64,000 nt of DNA, from NCBI GenBank assembly GCA_023393525.1, contig JAEWKZ010000084.1:1-64000 (forward strand), in the 5' to 3' direction. This DNA is from Pseudomonadota bacterium. GTDB lineage: Bacteria; Desulfobacterota; Desulfovibrionia; Desulfovibrionales; Desulfomicrobiaceae. The stretch's first letter is position 1. Each line of letters starts with the position of its first letter. A program made the translations under genes and the position numbers. Below are positions 9,159-17,940 of the stretch, piece by piece. Under the pieces are notes generated by a model that did no database searches, was not told the DNA's origin, and saw only the letters and a program-made list of their open reading frames with translations.

Positions 9159-9195
9159 AAAAAAGGCGTGACCGATCCGCAGGGACCGTCACGCC
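9159..9195 (-). terminator. Intrinsic terminator after mlaA
   Basis: Minus strand: GGCGTGAC, 15-base loop region, GTCACGCC, then six T residues. The 8-bp stem plus T tract lies 22 bases past the mlaA stop codon and insulates the exporter control region from upstream transcription. Confidence 0.85.
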
Positions 9196-9216
9196 GTCGC
9201 GGCAATGGAAAGACGC

Positions 9217-9972
9217 CTATTTCTCGATGTCGAGTTCGCGCTTCTTGGAATAGATGAAGCGCACCAGCTGATACTCGAAGGGGCTGCCGGTCTCGTAGTA
9301 GCGGAACTTGACCTGGTGGCGGGCATCCACGGCCTTGAGCCCGTACACCCCCATGGTGGCCGAACTCCGCGCGGCCCAGCCGACTCCGTCCAGGAACATG
9401 TCCGCCGGATTGAGGTTCATGGCCGCGTCAACGGCCAGGCCTCCGGCATCGCGCACCCCCGAAGGCCCGACCACCGGCAGCACGAGATACGGGCCGGACG
9501 GCACGCCCCAGACGCCCAAAGTCTGCCCGAAATCCTCGTTCTCCTGCGGGATGCCGCCGTTGCCGAGCACGTCGATGAGCCCGCCCAGGCCAATGGTCGT
9601 GTTGAAGACGAAGCGTCCAAACGAGACCGACGCCTTTTTCGGATTGCCTTGCAGGACCGAGTTCACGAAAATCGGGATTTCCTTCAGGTTATTGAAAATA
9701 TTGGAAACACCCTGCTGTACGCTGTCCGGCAGCACCGCCTCATAGGTTCTGACCACCGGAAGATAGACATAGCGGTCGAGCTGGGCGTTGAAATGATACA
9801 TGTTGCGGTTGAAACCTTCCCAGGGGTCATGGACCTGAAAATGCCGCTCCACGGAGGGGTCCTCCGGCAAGCCCCGGTGAACGGGGGCCTGAAAGGGTCC
9901 GGGCCCGTGCTCGGCGGTTGTGGCGCATCCGCCGAGGACGAGAAGAACGAGGCAGAACAACAGTGTGCGCAT
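9217..9972 (-). CDS. mlaA: MlaA (VacJ) family outer-membrane lipoprotein
   Basis: 251 residues. A lipoprotein signal peptide with lipobox LVLGGC gives a mature N-terminal Cys. The MlaA core follows, with DPWEGFNRNMYHFN, FNNLKEIPIF, GRFVFNTTIGLGGLIDV and FGQTLGVWGVPSGPYLVLP. MlaA removes mislocalised phospholipids from the outer leaflet of the outer membrane and hands them to the Mla pathway. The gene follows the exported hydrolase gene, and an in-frame GTG at 9984 overlaps that gene's TGA. The internal ATG is preferred because it gives a compact signal peptide, but neither start has a strong ribosome site. Other mla genes are not in this window. Confidence 0.9.
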   Translation of the reverse strand: MRTLLFCLVLLVLGGCATTAEHGPGPFQAPVHRGLPEDPSVERHFQVHDPWEGFNRNMYHFNAQLDRYVYLPVVRTYEAVLPDSVQQGVSNIFNNLKEIPIFVNSVLQGNPKKASVSFGRFVFNTTIGLGGLIDVLGNGGIPQENEDFGQTLGVWGVPSGPYLVLPVVGPSGVRDAGGLAVDAAMNLNPADMFLDGVGWAARSSATMGVYGLKAVDARHQVKFRYYETGSPFEYQLVRFIYSKKRELDIEK

Positions 9973-9980
9973 GAGGTGTC

Positions 9981-11276
9981 TCACTTACGGAAAAATTCGA
10001 GCATGGCCGCGACGTTGTCGCGGTACCGGAGATTGCCGCAATGGCCTCCGGCCGGATACAGGGTCAGACGCCCGGCGAAGGTGCTCTCCAGAAATCTGAA
10101 ATTATCCTTCGTCAGGATGATATCGTCGGCATTGGTCATGACCGCGATATTTTCCGCCCGACGCAGAAAGGGAGCGATGGATTCCAGGCTGCTGGCCTCC
10201 ACGGCCCGCTCGCGGGTCATGGCCGGATCGCGGAAAGCCAGAAAAGGCAGAAGATACTGATCCACGTAATCCTCGAAACTCACGCCCACGGCGGCGTCCA
10301 GATACGGGGACAGGGACTCGTTCTTCTCCACGCGGTGCCCCCTCGGGGCGATATACCCCGCGCCGGTGCACACATCGCTGGTGAAGACCATGGAGGCCAG
10401 GGACACCCGGAAAGCCACGCCGATCAGGATCTTGAGCTCTTTTTCCGAAATGGAGCGGTTGCCGTGCAGGGCGAAGAGGAACTCATCGCCGAAATTGACC
10501 TCGTTGCTGCCGCGGTAGGCTTCCGACAAATCGGAGACCAGATCCGCCACCACCCTGGTCGCCTCGCCCTGATCGGCGACGTTGTCCGAAAGCAGCCGGT
10601 CCAGAATGGTGGCCGAAGTCAGCAGGCTCACCGCCGGGTTGAGCAGCATCACCTTGTCGAACCCGAAACGCTTCTCGCGCGTGTCCAGCTCCGCAAGAAA
10701 GGCAGACTGGGTGCCGCCGAGGCTGTAGCCGGTCAGGTTGTAGGAGGATATTTTGTCGCGACCGATCTGGCTCACGATGGCGTCCATGCTCTGGTACAGG
10801 TCGGCCACATCCTGGGGGATGAACCCCGGAACCTGGGTCGTGGACGCGCTGACCACAAAGTTCGGGTAGGTCGGCGAGGACAGGCTGACCACGTGAAAAC
10901 CGGCCCGATGAAAGACCGCCTGCAGAAAACGGCAGGTGGCCGAGTCGTAGGAGGAGCCTGTTCCGGCTATGATGAACAGCAGGGGCGCGATTCTGCGTTG
11001 CAGGGCCAGGGAGTATTGCAGGGTGTCGTCGTACCAGAGGATTTCGGGCACGGGGCGCTCATGCAGCAGGAGTTCCCGAGCGCGCACCGCTCCCAGATCC
11101 CTCAGTGGGTTGAGGTCGGCAAGCCCGGCGGGTCGGACGGACTCCAGCGGAAATTCGTCCCGGGGCAGGGTGGCCAGGACGGTGGCTTCGTATGGGTTCT
11201 TGAACGGGTAGTCGTAGGCCCGGGCAGGCAGAAAACCGGCCAGCACAAACAGGCATGACAGCAGGAAGCGAAGCAT
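9981..11276 (-). CDS. Exported alpha/beta-hydrolase, possible lipase
   Basis: 431 residues. A cleavable signal peptide (MLRFLLSCLFVLAGFLPARA) is followed by an alpha/beta-hydrolase fold with an oxyanion-type LLFIIAGTGSSYDS segment and nucleophile elbow GYSLGG. A late His candidate occurs in PAGGHCGN near the C-terminus and an Asp in TNADDIIL, completing a plausible catalytic triad. It is co-transcribed with mlaA (overlap of GTGA), and I recall similar hydrolases next to mlaA in other proteobacteria, so a role in outer-membrane lipid handling is inferred. The start ATG follows GGAGGA at 6 bases. The substrate is unknown. Confidence 0.75.
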   Translation of the reverse strand: MLRFLLSCLFVLAGFLPARAYDYPFKNPYEATVLATLPRDEFPLESVRPAGLADLNPLRDLGAVRARELLLHERPVPEILWYDDTLQYSLALQRRIAPLLFIIAGTGSSYDSATCRFLQAVFHRAGFHVVSLSSPTYPNFVVSASTTQVPGFIPQDVADLYQSMDAIVSQIGRDKISSYNLTGYSLGGTQSAFLAELDTREKRFGFDKVMLLNPAVSLLTSATILDRLLSDNVADQGEATRVVADLVSDLSEAYRGSNEVNFGDEFLFALHGNRSISEKELKILIGVAFRVSLASMVFTSDVCTGAGYIAPRGHRVEKNESLSPYLDAAVGVSFEDYVDQYLLPFLAFRDPAMTRERAVEASSLESIAPFLRRAENIAVMTNADDIILTKDNFRFLESTFAGRLTLYPAGGHCGNLRYRDNVAAMLEFFRK

Positions 11277-11352
11277 GCGCCATCCTCCATGATAATGTAT
11301 CTGGCTCCCCTACCCAGTTGGAGATTTGAGCGCAAGCCTCGGCCCAAAATGA

Positions 11353-11366
11353 AACGGGCGCCCGTT
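11353..11366 (-). terminator. Palindrome downstream of phoU
   Basis: AACGGGCGCCCGTT is a perfect 14-bp palindrome about 20 bases beyond the phoU stop. On the minus strand it is followed by a T-rich stretch (TCATTTTGG). It is a weak candidate terminator of the phoBR-pstB-phoU operon. Confidence 0.35.
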
Positions 11367-11386
11367 CTCGATGCGCGGGGGCGGAT

Positions 11387-12055
11387 CTAGCGTTCGTCGA
11401 AGTAGAGCTTGTGCTTGATGTTGACGCCCTTGGCGATGAACACCACGGATTCGGCGATGTTGGTGGCCAGGTCCCCGATGCGCTCCAGGCGGCGGATGAG
11501 GATGATGGTGTGCACGGAACGCTCGATGGCCGGAGTCTCGTGGATCATGTACTCGATGACTTCACGCATGTTCTTGTGATTGAGCACGTCGACCTCGTTG
11601 TCCAGATTGCAGACCTGCAGCGCCGCCTCCTCGTTGCCGGACGTGAACGCCAGGGCCGCGTGGCGCAGCATGGCCAGGGCCTTGTTCCCCATTTCGCGGA
11701 CATTCTCGTGAAAAGGCAGGGGCGGGCGGGAACTGAGCATGATGGAGCGTTCGGCGATATTCACGGCCTCGTCGGCGATGCGCTCCAGGTCCACGCTGAT
11801 GCGCATGCAGCCCAGGATGAAGCGCAGATCACCGGCCACAGGCTGTTCCAAGGCCAGGAGCTTGAGCGCAAGCTCGTCTATCTCGACCTCCAGGCGATTG
11901 ACTTCCACGTCCCCGTCCTGAACCTCTTCCGCCAGGTATAAGTCCTTGTTCACATAGGCCTGAATGGCTTTGCTGACCGCGTCCTCGGTCAGGGCCACCA
12001 TTTTCAGCACCTTGAGCTTCAAGGTTTCGATTTCTTCGTGCAGATGCGTATACAT
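11387..12055 (-). CDS. phoU: Phosphate transport regulator PhoU
   Basis: 222 residues, the usual length for PhoU. Two PhoU helical-bundle repeats are visible, each with the metal-binding motif region (DLERIADEAVNIAE and RLERIGDLATNIAE). PhoU couples the Pst transporter to PhoR and represses the Pho regulon when phosphate is sufficient. It follows pstB in the phoB-phoR-pstB-phoU operon, 50 bases after its stop. The start ATG has AAGGAAG upstream. Identification is firm. Confidence 0.95.
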   Translation of the reverse strand: MYTHLHEEIETLKLKVLKMVALTEDAVSKAIQAYVNKDLYLAEEVQDGDVEVNRLEVEIDELALKLLALEQPVAGDLRFILGCMRISVDLERIADEAVNIAERSIMLSSRPPLPFHENVREMGNKALAMLRHAALAFTSGNEEAALQVCNLDNEVDVLNHKNMREVIEYMIHETPAIERSVHTIILIRRLERIGDLATNIAESVVFIAKGVNIKHKLYFDER

Positions 12056-12105
12056 GTTTCACTTCCTTTCAAAATGTTGCGGACCGGTCATGAGAACCAC
12101 GGGCA

Positions 12106-12867
12106 TCAGCCGAAACGTCCGGTGATGTAGTCCTCGGTCTGCTTGTTCTCCGGCCTTGTGAACAGCTTGTCCGTAGGGCCGACCTCGACGAGGCGGCCCA
12201 TGTAGAAAAAGGCGGTCCGGTCGGAGACGCGAGCGGCCTGCTGCATGGAATGCGTGACGATGACTATTGTGAACCTGTTCTTGAGCTCGTGGATGAGTTC
12301 CTCGATCTTCTGCGTGGCGATGGGGTCCAGCGCGGAAGCGGGCTCGTCCATGAGCAGGACCTCGGGCTCCACGGCCATGGCCCGGGCGATGCACAGACGC
12401 TGCTGCTGGCCGCCGGAAAGGCTGAGGCCCGACTGGTCCAGGCGGTCCTTGACCTCGTCCCACAGGGCGGCGAGCTTCAGGCTCTCCTCCACCCGCGCGT
12501 CGATGAACTCGCGGTCTTTCACGCCGTTGACGCGCAGTCCATAGGCCACGTTCTCGTAGATGCTCTTGGGGAAGGGGTTGGGCTTCTGAAAGACCATGCC
12601 CACCCGGCGCCGGAGCACGACCACGTCATGGGACGGATCGTTCAGGTCCTGGCCGTCCATGGTCAGGGATCCCTCGATCCGAGTGCCGCTTATGAGATCG
12701 TTCATGCGATTGATGCAGCGCAGGAACGTGGACTTTCCGCACCCCGAGGGCCCGATCAGCGCCGTGGCCTGATGCTCGAACATGTCGAAGGAGATGTCCT
12801 GCAGCGCGTGAAAGTCCGAATAATAGAAGTTGAGATTTCTGGACGAAATCTTGACCGTTTCTGTCAT
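12106..12867 (-). CDS. pstB: Phosphate ABC transporter ATP-binding protein PstB
   Basis: 253 residues. Walker A is GPSGCGKST, the ABC signature is LSGGQQQRL and Walker B is VLLMDEPASALD. The PstB-typical FLRCINRMNDL and RVGMVFQKPNPFP are present. It energises phosphate import through PstC and PstA. Unusually, the rest of the transporter (pstSCA) is 17 kb away on the other strand, while pstB sits with the regulatory genes phoR and phoU. Two bases separate it from phoR and the ribosome site is AGAGGAA. Confidence 0.95.
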   Translation of the reverse strand: MTETVKISSRNLNFYYSDFHALQDISFDMFEHQATALIGPSGCGKSTFLRCINRMNDLISGTRIEGSLTMDGQDLNDPSHDVVVLRRRVGMVFQKPNPFPKSIYENVAYGLRVNGVKDREFIDARVEESLKLAALWDEVKDRLDQSGLSLSGGQQQRLCIARAMAVEPEVLLMDEPASALDPIATQKIEELIHELKNRFTIVIVTHSMQQAARVSDRTAFFYMGRLVEVGPTDKLFTRPENKQTEDYITGRFG

Positions 12868-12869
12868 GT

Positions 12870-14678
12870 CTATTCCTCTGCGATCTGCCCGGCCAGGGGC
12901 AAGGTGATGATGAAGCGCGATCCGATCCCGGTTTCGGGCACAGGACTCTGCACCGTGATCCGCCCTCCGTGATTGGCCATGATGTGTCTGCAGATGGCCA
13001 GGCCCAGGCCCGTGCCGCCGACGGAGCTGTTGCGGTCCTTTTCCACACGGTAGAACCGTTCAAAAATCCGGGTCTGGTCTTCGGCCGGGATGCCCGGCCC
13101 GTTGTCCTCGATAAAGACAACCAGCTCCGATCCGCTCTTCTGTCCGTGGACACGGATGACGGCAGTCTCCTCGGGCACATACTTGATGGCGTTTTCAAAG
13201 ACATTGCGAAAAACCTGGACCAGTTGCTCGAAATTGGCCCGCACACCGGGGGTGGAGGCGTCCAGTTCGCTGGAGAACTCGATGTTCTTGTGCAAGGGGT
13301 GGCAGCTTTTCCAGGCCGAATACACCGCCGAAGCCGGTTCGACCGAGACCATATCCACCCGCTGCTTGCCATGTTCCAGGCGCGAAAGCTGCAACAGTTC
13401 GTCGAGCATGGTGTTCATGTGGTTGGCGTTGCGCAGAATGACCTCCAGAAATGAACGCGTCTGCTCGGGGTCGTATTTGTCGATGCCCACCAACGTTTCG
13501 GCATAGCCCTTGATCGATGTCAGCGGCGTCCGCAGCTCGTGCGACACGTTGGCCACGAAGTCGCGGCGGATCTGTTCCACGCGCTTTATTTCGGTGATGT
13601 CGTGAAAAACCATGATCACGCCAAGCTCGGCGTCACCCTTGATGGGCACGATGGAGACATCGAAATTCCTGCCCCCGGCCAGGGACACCACCACGCCGAC
13701 CTGGGAAAAATCCCCTTGCAGGCGTTTTTTCAGCGCAGCGTCGCAGGCGTCCTGCAGATCCTGGAGCAGTGAGAGTTCCATGGGCTTGCGACCCGCAAAG
13801 GTCGACAGGCCGGGAAAAATCTCCTGAGCGGCGTAGTTGCCGCGCAGGATGCGCCCGTTGCCGTCCAGAACGATGAGTCCGGCCTTCATGCCGTTCAGCA
13901 CGGCCTCGGACTCCATCTTCTGCTTGACGATGGTCTGCATGTTGGACTCGATGCGTTCGACCATGTTGTTGAAGGCCGCGACCAGCGGGGTGAGCTCCGT
14001 GCTCGGCGAAAACCGGATGCGCTTGCCCGGTTCGCCCTGGCCGATGTCGGCGGCGGCCTGGGCCACGCTCGCGATGGCGCGGCCGATCTGGCGGGAAGTC
14101 AGGGAGACCAGCCCGAAGGCCAAAACCACGCTCAGTCCGTAAACCCAGCCGGCCTGCCCGTAGAGGCGGTCCAGACTCTTGCGGATCTGGCTTTGGGGGC
14201 GCGCGATGCGCACGACGCCCTCCGGCAGGACCCCGCTCGCCTGGGTGCGCATGGCGGCATAGAGCAGCTCCTGGCCCAGGGTGTCGCTGTAGCGCAGGCC
14301 GATGCCTACCTCGCCGCCCAGGGCCTGGGTCATCTCGGGACGGCCCAGATGGTTCTCCAGGCTCTCCACCCGCTCCGCCGTCACGCCGGAGTCGGTCAGC
14401 ACCCGACCGTCAAGGGTTATGAACGTGATGCGTATGTCCATGCGCGCGCCCAGCTCGCGCAGGGCCTCGTTGACCTGTTCGAGGGAGTGGAAAGCGCCGG
14501 AAGACAGCATCCATTCCACGGAACGCAGGTCGCGCACGGCGCCTTCCCGCGCCTCGCGCTCGCTGGTCTGCCCGAGATTCTGGTGCAGATAGTAGGCAGG
14601 CACGCCAAGGGCCAGGAACAAAATGGCCCCGAAGGCCAGAAACAGCCGCAGCCGCAAGGAAATCGTCGTGGTGGTCAT
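12870..14678 (-). CDS. phoR: Phosphate-regulon sensor histidine kinase PhoR
   Basis: 602 residues. TM helices lie near 8-30 and 167-187 around an extracytoplasmic domain longer than in E. coli PhoR. HAMP (about 190-245), PAS (about 250-360) and HisKA follow, with the PhoR-type H-box FVANVSHELRTPLTSIKGYAETL, and the HATPase has EDNGPGIPAED and GTGLGLAI. It phosphorylates PhoB under phosphate limitation. It lies 8 bases downstream of phoB and 2 bases before pstB. The large external domain means it could also sense an extracytoplasmic cue, as in Gram-positive PhoR. Confidence 0.92.
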   Translation of the reverse strand: MTTTTISLRLRLFLAFGAILFLALGVPAYYLHQNLGQTSEREAREGAVRDLRSVEWMLSSGAFHSLEQVNEALRELGARMDIRITFITLDGRVLTDSGVTAERVESLENHLGRPEMTQALGGEVGIGLRYSDTLGQELLYAAMRTQASGVLPEGVVRIARPQSQIRKSLDRLYGQAGWVYGLSVVLAFGLVSLTSRQIGRAIASVAQAAADIGQGEPGKRIRFSPSTELTPLVAAFNNMVERIESNMQTIVKQKMESEAVLNGMKAGLIVLDGNGRILRGNYAAQEIFPGLSTFAGRKPMELSLLQDLQDACDAALKKRLQGDFSQVGVVVSLAGGRNFDVSIVPIKGDAELGVIMVFHDITEIKRVEQIRRDFVANVSHELRTPLTSIKGYAETLVGIDKYDPEQTRSFLEVILRNANHMNTMLDELLQLSRLEHGKQRVDMVSVEPASAVYSAWKSCHPLHKNIEFSSELDASTPGVRANFEQLVQVFRNVFENAIKYVPEETAVIRVHGQKSGSELVVFIEDNGPGIPAEDQTRIFERFYRVEKDRNSSVGGTGLGLAICRHIMANHGGRITVQSPVPETGIGSRFIITLPLAGQIAEE

Positions 14679-14686
14679 GCCGCTCC

Positions 14687-15382
14687 CTAATCGACCTGAT
14701 TTTCACGTTTCATGCGATACCCGATGCCCCGGACCGTCTCCAGCCAGTCGGCATAGGGGCCGAGCTTCTTGCGCAGCCTGCGCACATGGGTGTCCACGGT
14801 GCGCGAATAGCCTTCGAACTCATAACCCCAGGCGTTGCTGAGGAGCTGCTCACGGGAGAGCACCTTGCCCTCGTTGCGCACGAATTCTCCGAAAAGGTTG
14901 AATTCCGTGGGGGTCAGATGCGCGTCCACGCCGTCGACCAAAAGCGTATAGGCCTCGAAATCGGCCGCCAGGCCCTCGCGCTGCCAATGCGCGACCTTGG
15001 GCAGGATATTCACGTTGCGGCGCAGGACCGTCTTGATGCGCAGCATCAGCTCCCGGGGGCTGAACGGCTTGATGACATAATCGTCCGCGCCGAGTTCGAA
15101 TCCGAGGATGCGGTCCACCTCGTCGCCCCGGGCGGTGAGCATGATGATTGGTATGTGGGCGCAATCAGGGCTGCCCTTGACCGCCTTGCACACATCCGTG
15201 CCGCTCATGCCGGGCAGCATCAGGTCGAGCAGCACCAGGTCCGGACGTTCGCTCTGAACCAGTTGCAGCCCCTTTTTACCGTCCCGGGCCACGAAACAGT
15301 CGTAGCCCCCGGATTTGAGATGAAAGGCCAGCAGGTTGGCGATATCGGGTTCGTCTTCGATGACGACAATCTTGTGAGCCAT
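14687..15382 (-). CDS. phoB: Phosphate-regulon response regulator PhoB
   Basis: 231 residues. The receiver has IEDE, phospho-acceptor Asp53 (LLDLMLPG), Thr in IMLTARG and Lys in VIKPFSP. A winged-helix OmpR/PhoB DNA-binding domain follows, with LTPTEFNL, EGYSRTVDTHVRRLRKKLG and the C-terminal wing RGIGYRM. It binds Pho boxes and recruits sigma-70 polymerase. Its own upstream region has a Pho box at 15463-15480, consistent with autoregulation. GGGGGA precedes the ATG. Probable target boxes in this window lie before phoB, pstS, the GAK operon, the 797-aa/psd operon and dedA. Confidence 0.95.
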   Translation of the reverse strand: MAHKIVVIEDEPDIANLLAFHLKSGGYDCFVARDGKKGLQLVQSERPDLVLLDLMLPGMSGTDVCKAVKGSPDCAHIPIIMLTARGDEVDRILGFELGADDYVIKPFSPRELMLRIKTVLRRNVNILPKVAHWQREGLAADFEAYTLLVDGVDAHLTPTEFNLFGEFVRNEGKVLSREQLLSNAWGYEFEGYSRTVDTHVRRLRKKLGPYADWLETVRGIGYRMKRENQVD

Positions 15383-15462
15383 GCTTCCCCCTTGTTCACG
15401 AAAAGAGCCTCGTCACTCTCGGCATCGGCCCCTTCGTACCCGACATGGGCTACAGGGGTCGT

Positions 15463-15480
15463 GTGACAGCATTGTGACAC
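15463..15480 (-). promoter_or_regulatory. Pho box upstream of phoB
   Basis: The minus strand reads GTGTCAC-AATG-CTGTCAC, two 7-bp repeats at 11-bp spacing, matching the PhoB consensus CTGTCAT-N4-CTGTCA. It lies about 80 bases ahead of the phoB start and points towards it. No strong -10 is visible downstream. Confidence 0.8.
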
Positions 15481-15640
15481 CCATATGAATTTCCTGTAAC
15501 ATTCGCACCAAAGGGACTCAATCACATCGCCTCGGACGTGTCGCGGAACTGTCGCCAAAATGTCGCATCCGCCGGACAAAGAGCGTCTGACGCGAATCGC
15601 GCCTGTCAAACAAGCCCAATTCCATCTATCCGAGGAAAAG

Positions 15641-17902
15641 ATGTCCCACTCTCAAGCAGAAATCATGCGCACCGCAACCCCGCCGATCTTCGAACTCAAA
15701 AAATTTCTGCACGCCCATCACTGGTTGAGCATTTTCATATTTCGCCTCAAAGACTTCGGACTCTGCCGGGAACTCTACGGCGATCATGTCGCCGAGGAAC
15801 TGGAGAACCTGCTGATGAACGCCTTGGACCGGCACGATCCGGGCACCCCGATGCTCAACGCCAGACACGCGTTACGAATCTCCTGCGGCGAGGCGCTCTT
15901 GATCCGCTGCCTGGGACAGGCCAAGGATTCTCAGCTCATGGATCAGGCCTTCAGCCTCAAGGTCAAGCTGCAGGCCATACTCAGAAAACACACCGTCTCC
16001 TCCCTCGGCAGGGAATTCGAGATCGAGGTGGGATTCGCCACGCTGCCGGAATCCTCCCTTTTCGAGCGGGAGCGGATTTTCCACGAGGCCATTCACGATG
16101 CGCGGCGCATGGCCCAGGGCGGAATCGACCTTGAAGCGGTCAAGCTCTCATCGACCTTCCGCGCCATCATCCGCAACGGACAGATCCGCATGCTCTTCCA
16201 GCCCATCTACGACTTCAAGACCGGAACCGTCATGGCCTGGGAAGCATTGGCGCGCGGCCCGCGCGGCTCCGATTTCGAGTCGCCGTCGATCCTCTTTGAT
16301 TTCGCCGAACAGTTCGGACAGCTCTTCGCCCTGGAGCAGGCCTGCCGCGCCAAGGCCATGGAAACGGTCGGAACCCTGGCGGCAGGGCAGAGGCTGTTTC
16401 TGAACATACATCCGCGCACGGTGGTCGATCCGACCTTCGCGCCCGGAAAAACTTTGGAAATCCTGGACAGGCACGGCCTGAAGCCCGAGGATATCGTCTT
16501 TGAAATCACCGAGCGCCATTGCATCAAGGATTTCACCTCGTTTCACAGAACCCTGGACCATTATCGCAGCCAGGGCTTCAAGATCGCCGTGGACGATGCC
16601 GGAACAGGCTACTCGGGCCTGTCCACCGTCGCGGCCCTGAAGCCGGACTTCATCAAGGTCGACATGTCGCTGGTGCGCGACGTGGACAAGGACCCCGTGC
16701 GCAGGGCGCTGATGGAGACCATGGTCACCCTGGCGGGCCGCATCGGCTCGGAGATCATCGCCGAGGGCATCGAAACCAAGGGCGAGGCCCGGGCATTGAC
16801 GGAAATCGGGGTCCATTACGGCCAGGGGTACTACTTGAGCCGCCCGCATTTCCCCAAACCCGAGGCCCACCTGGACATGAAGGAGCTGACCCCGCTTCGC
16901 GCCGACAACTTCGGCAGGCTGTCCTGCTCCATCCCCATCGGGCAGCTGGCGCAAAACACGCTGACGGTCAGTCCGCGCACTCCGGTTCAATCCGTGCAGC
17001 GGATCTTCGCCACCAATCCGGCTCTCTCAAGCGTGGTCGTGGTCGAGGACGAAATGCCCCGGGGCCTGGTCATGGGCTACAGCCTGGACCGGCATCTGGC
17101 CACCCTCTACGGTCGGGCCCTGTACGCGGAAAAGCCCGTGGCCGTGCTCATGGACACCGCGCCCATGATCGTCGACGAACGCGAACCCGTGGAATCCGTG
17201 GCCAAGAACGCCAACACCCGCGAAATGCTCAAAGCCTACGACGAGGTCATCGTCACCAGCGGCGGGCAATTTCTGGGCGTGGTCACGGTGCAGAAGATGC
17301 TGACCACCCTGGCGCAGGTGCAGGTCGAGATGGCCAAGGGCACCAACCCCCTGACCGGCATCCCCGGCAATGTCGCTCTGGAAAAGGAAATCGAGATGCG
17401 GCTCCGGCGGGCCAAACCCTTTTGCATGCTCTATGCGGATCTGGACAATTTCAAGGTCTACAACGACGTCTACGGCTTCAAGGACGGCGACTTCGTCATT
17501 CTGCTGCTGGGCCGCATCATGACCTGGGCCATCGCCCGGCACGGACACAGCTCGGACTTCCTGGCCCACATCGGCGGGGATGACTTCGTGGCCATGGTCA
17601 ATCCGGAGAAGGCGGAACGCATCTGCCGGGCCGTGACCCGCTGCTTCAAGAGGCTCATCCTGAACTGCTACCACACCCAGGAGCGCGCCAGGGGGTGGAT
17701 CATGGGCAAGGGCCGCGACGGCCGGGAGCAGCAGTTCCCGCTTGTCTCCGTCTCCATCGGCATCGTGGACTGCGTGGCCCCGTGCAGCCTGCAGGCCCTG
17801 GGGGAAAAGGCGGCCCAGATCAAGGGCTACGCCAAGACCCTGCCCGGCAATGTCTATGTCCGCGACCGGCGGGGCAACAGCGGATGCGGCCAGGCGGCGT
17901 GA
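15641..17902 (+). CDS. EAL-CBS-GGDEF cyclic-di-GMP protein
   Basis: 753 residues. An N-terminal region of about 140 residues resembles a degenerate GGDEF fold. A complete EAL domain follows, with EALARGPRG, LFLNIHP, FEITERH, DDAGTGYSGL, FIKVDMS, EGIET and GQGYYLSRP; the catalytic residues look intact, so phosphodiesterase activity is expected. A CBS-like pair then leads to a C-terminal GGDEF domain whose signature is GGDDF. The EAL-CBS-GGDEF order suggests nucleotide-gated c-di-GMP turnover. The ATG at 15641 is chosen because GAGG lies 5 bases upstream; an in-frame ATG at 15560 lacks one. A Pho-like repeat lies upstream (see rejected list). Confidence 0.85.
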   Translation: MSHSQAEIMRTATPPIFELKKFLHAHHWLSIFIFRLKDFGLCRELYGDHVAEELENLLMNALDRHDPGTPMLNARHALRISCGEALLIRCLGQAKDSQLMDQAFSLKVKLQAILRKHTVSSLGREFEIEVGFATLPESSLFERERIFHEAIHDARRMAQGGIDLEAVKLSSTFRAIIRNGQIRMLFQPIYDFKTGTVMAWEALARGPRGSDFESPSILFDFAEQFGQLFALEQACRAKAMETVGTLAAGQRLFLNIHPRTVVDPTFAPGKTLEILDRHGLKPEDIVFEITERHCIKDFTSFHRTLDHYRSQGFKIAVDDAGTGYSGLSTVAALKPDFIKVDMSLVRDVDKDPVRRALMETMVTLAGRIGSEIIAEGIETKGEARALTEIGVHYGQGYYLSRPHFPKPEAHLDMKELTPLRADNFGRLSCSIPIGQLAQNTLTVSPRTPVQSVQRIFATNPALSSVVVVEDEMPRGLVMGYSLDRHLATLYGRALYAEKPVAVLMDTAPMIVDEREPVESVAKNANTREMLKAYDEVIVTSGGQFLGVVTVQKMLTTLAQVQVEMAKGTNPLTGIPGNVALEKEIEMRLRRAKPFCMLYADLDNFKVYNDVYGFKDGDFVILLLGRIMTWAIARHGHSSDFLAHIGGDDFVAMVNPEKAERICRAVTRCFKRLILNCYHTQERARGWIMGKGRDGREQQFPLVSVSIGIVDCVAPCSLQALGEKAAQIKGYAKTLPGNVYVRDRRGNSGCGQAA

Positions 17903-17910
17903 TCCCCCGA

Positions 17911-17940
17911 CCGCCCGGCCTCAGGCGGGCGGCCTTTTCT
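17911..17940 (+). terminator. Terminator of the EAL-CBS-GGDEF gene
   Basis: CCGCCCG, loop of 8, CGGGCGG then CCTTTTCT. The 7-bp GC stem with a short T run starts 8 bases after the stop codon and overlaps the 3' end of the convergent MATE gene. Confidence 0.7.

Noticed and set aside
15549..15566. CTGTCGC-CAAA-ATGTCGC as a Pho box for the EAL gene
   Set aside because: Right spacing, but both repeats have G for A at a conserved position; too weak to call next to the better box at 15463.
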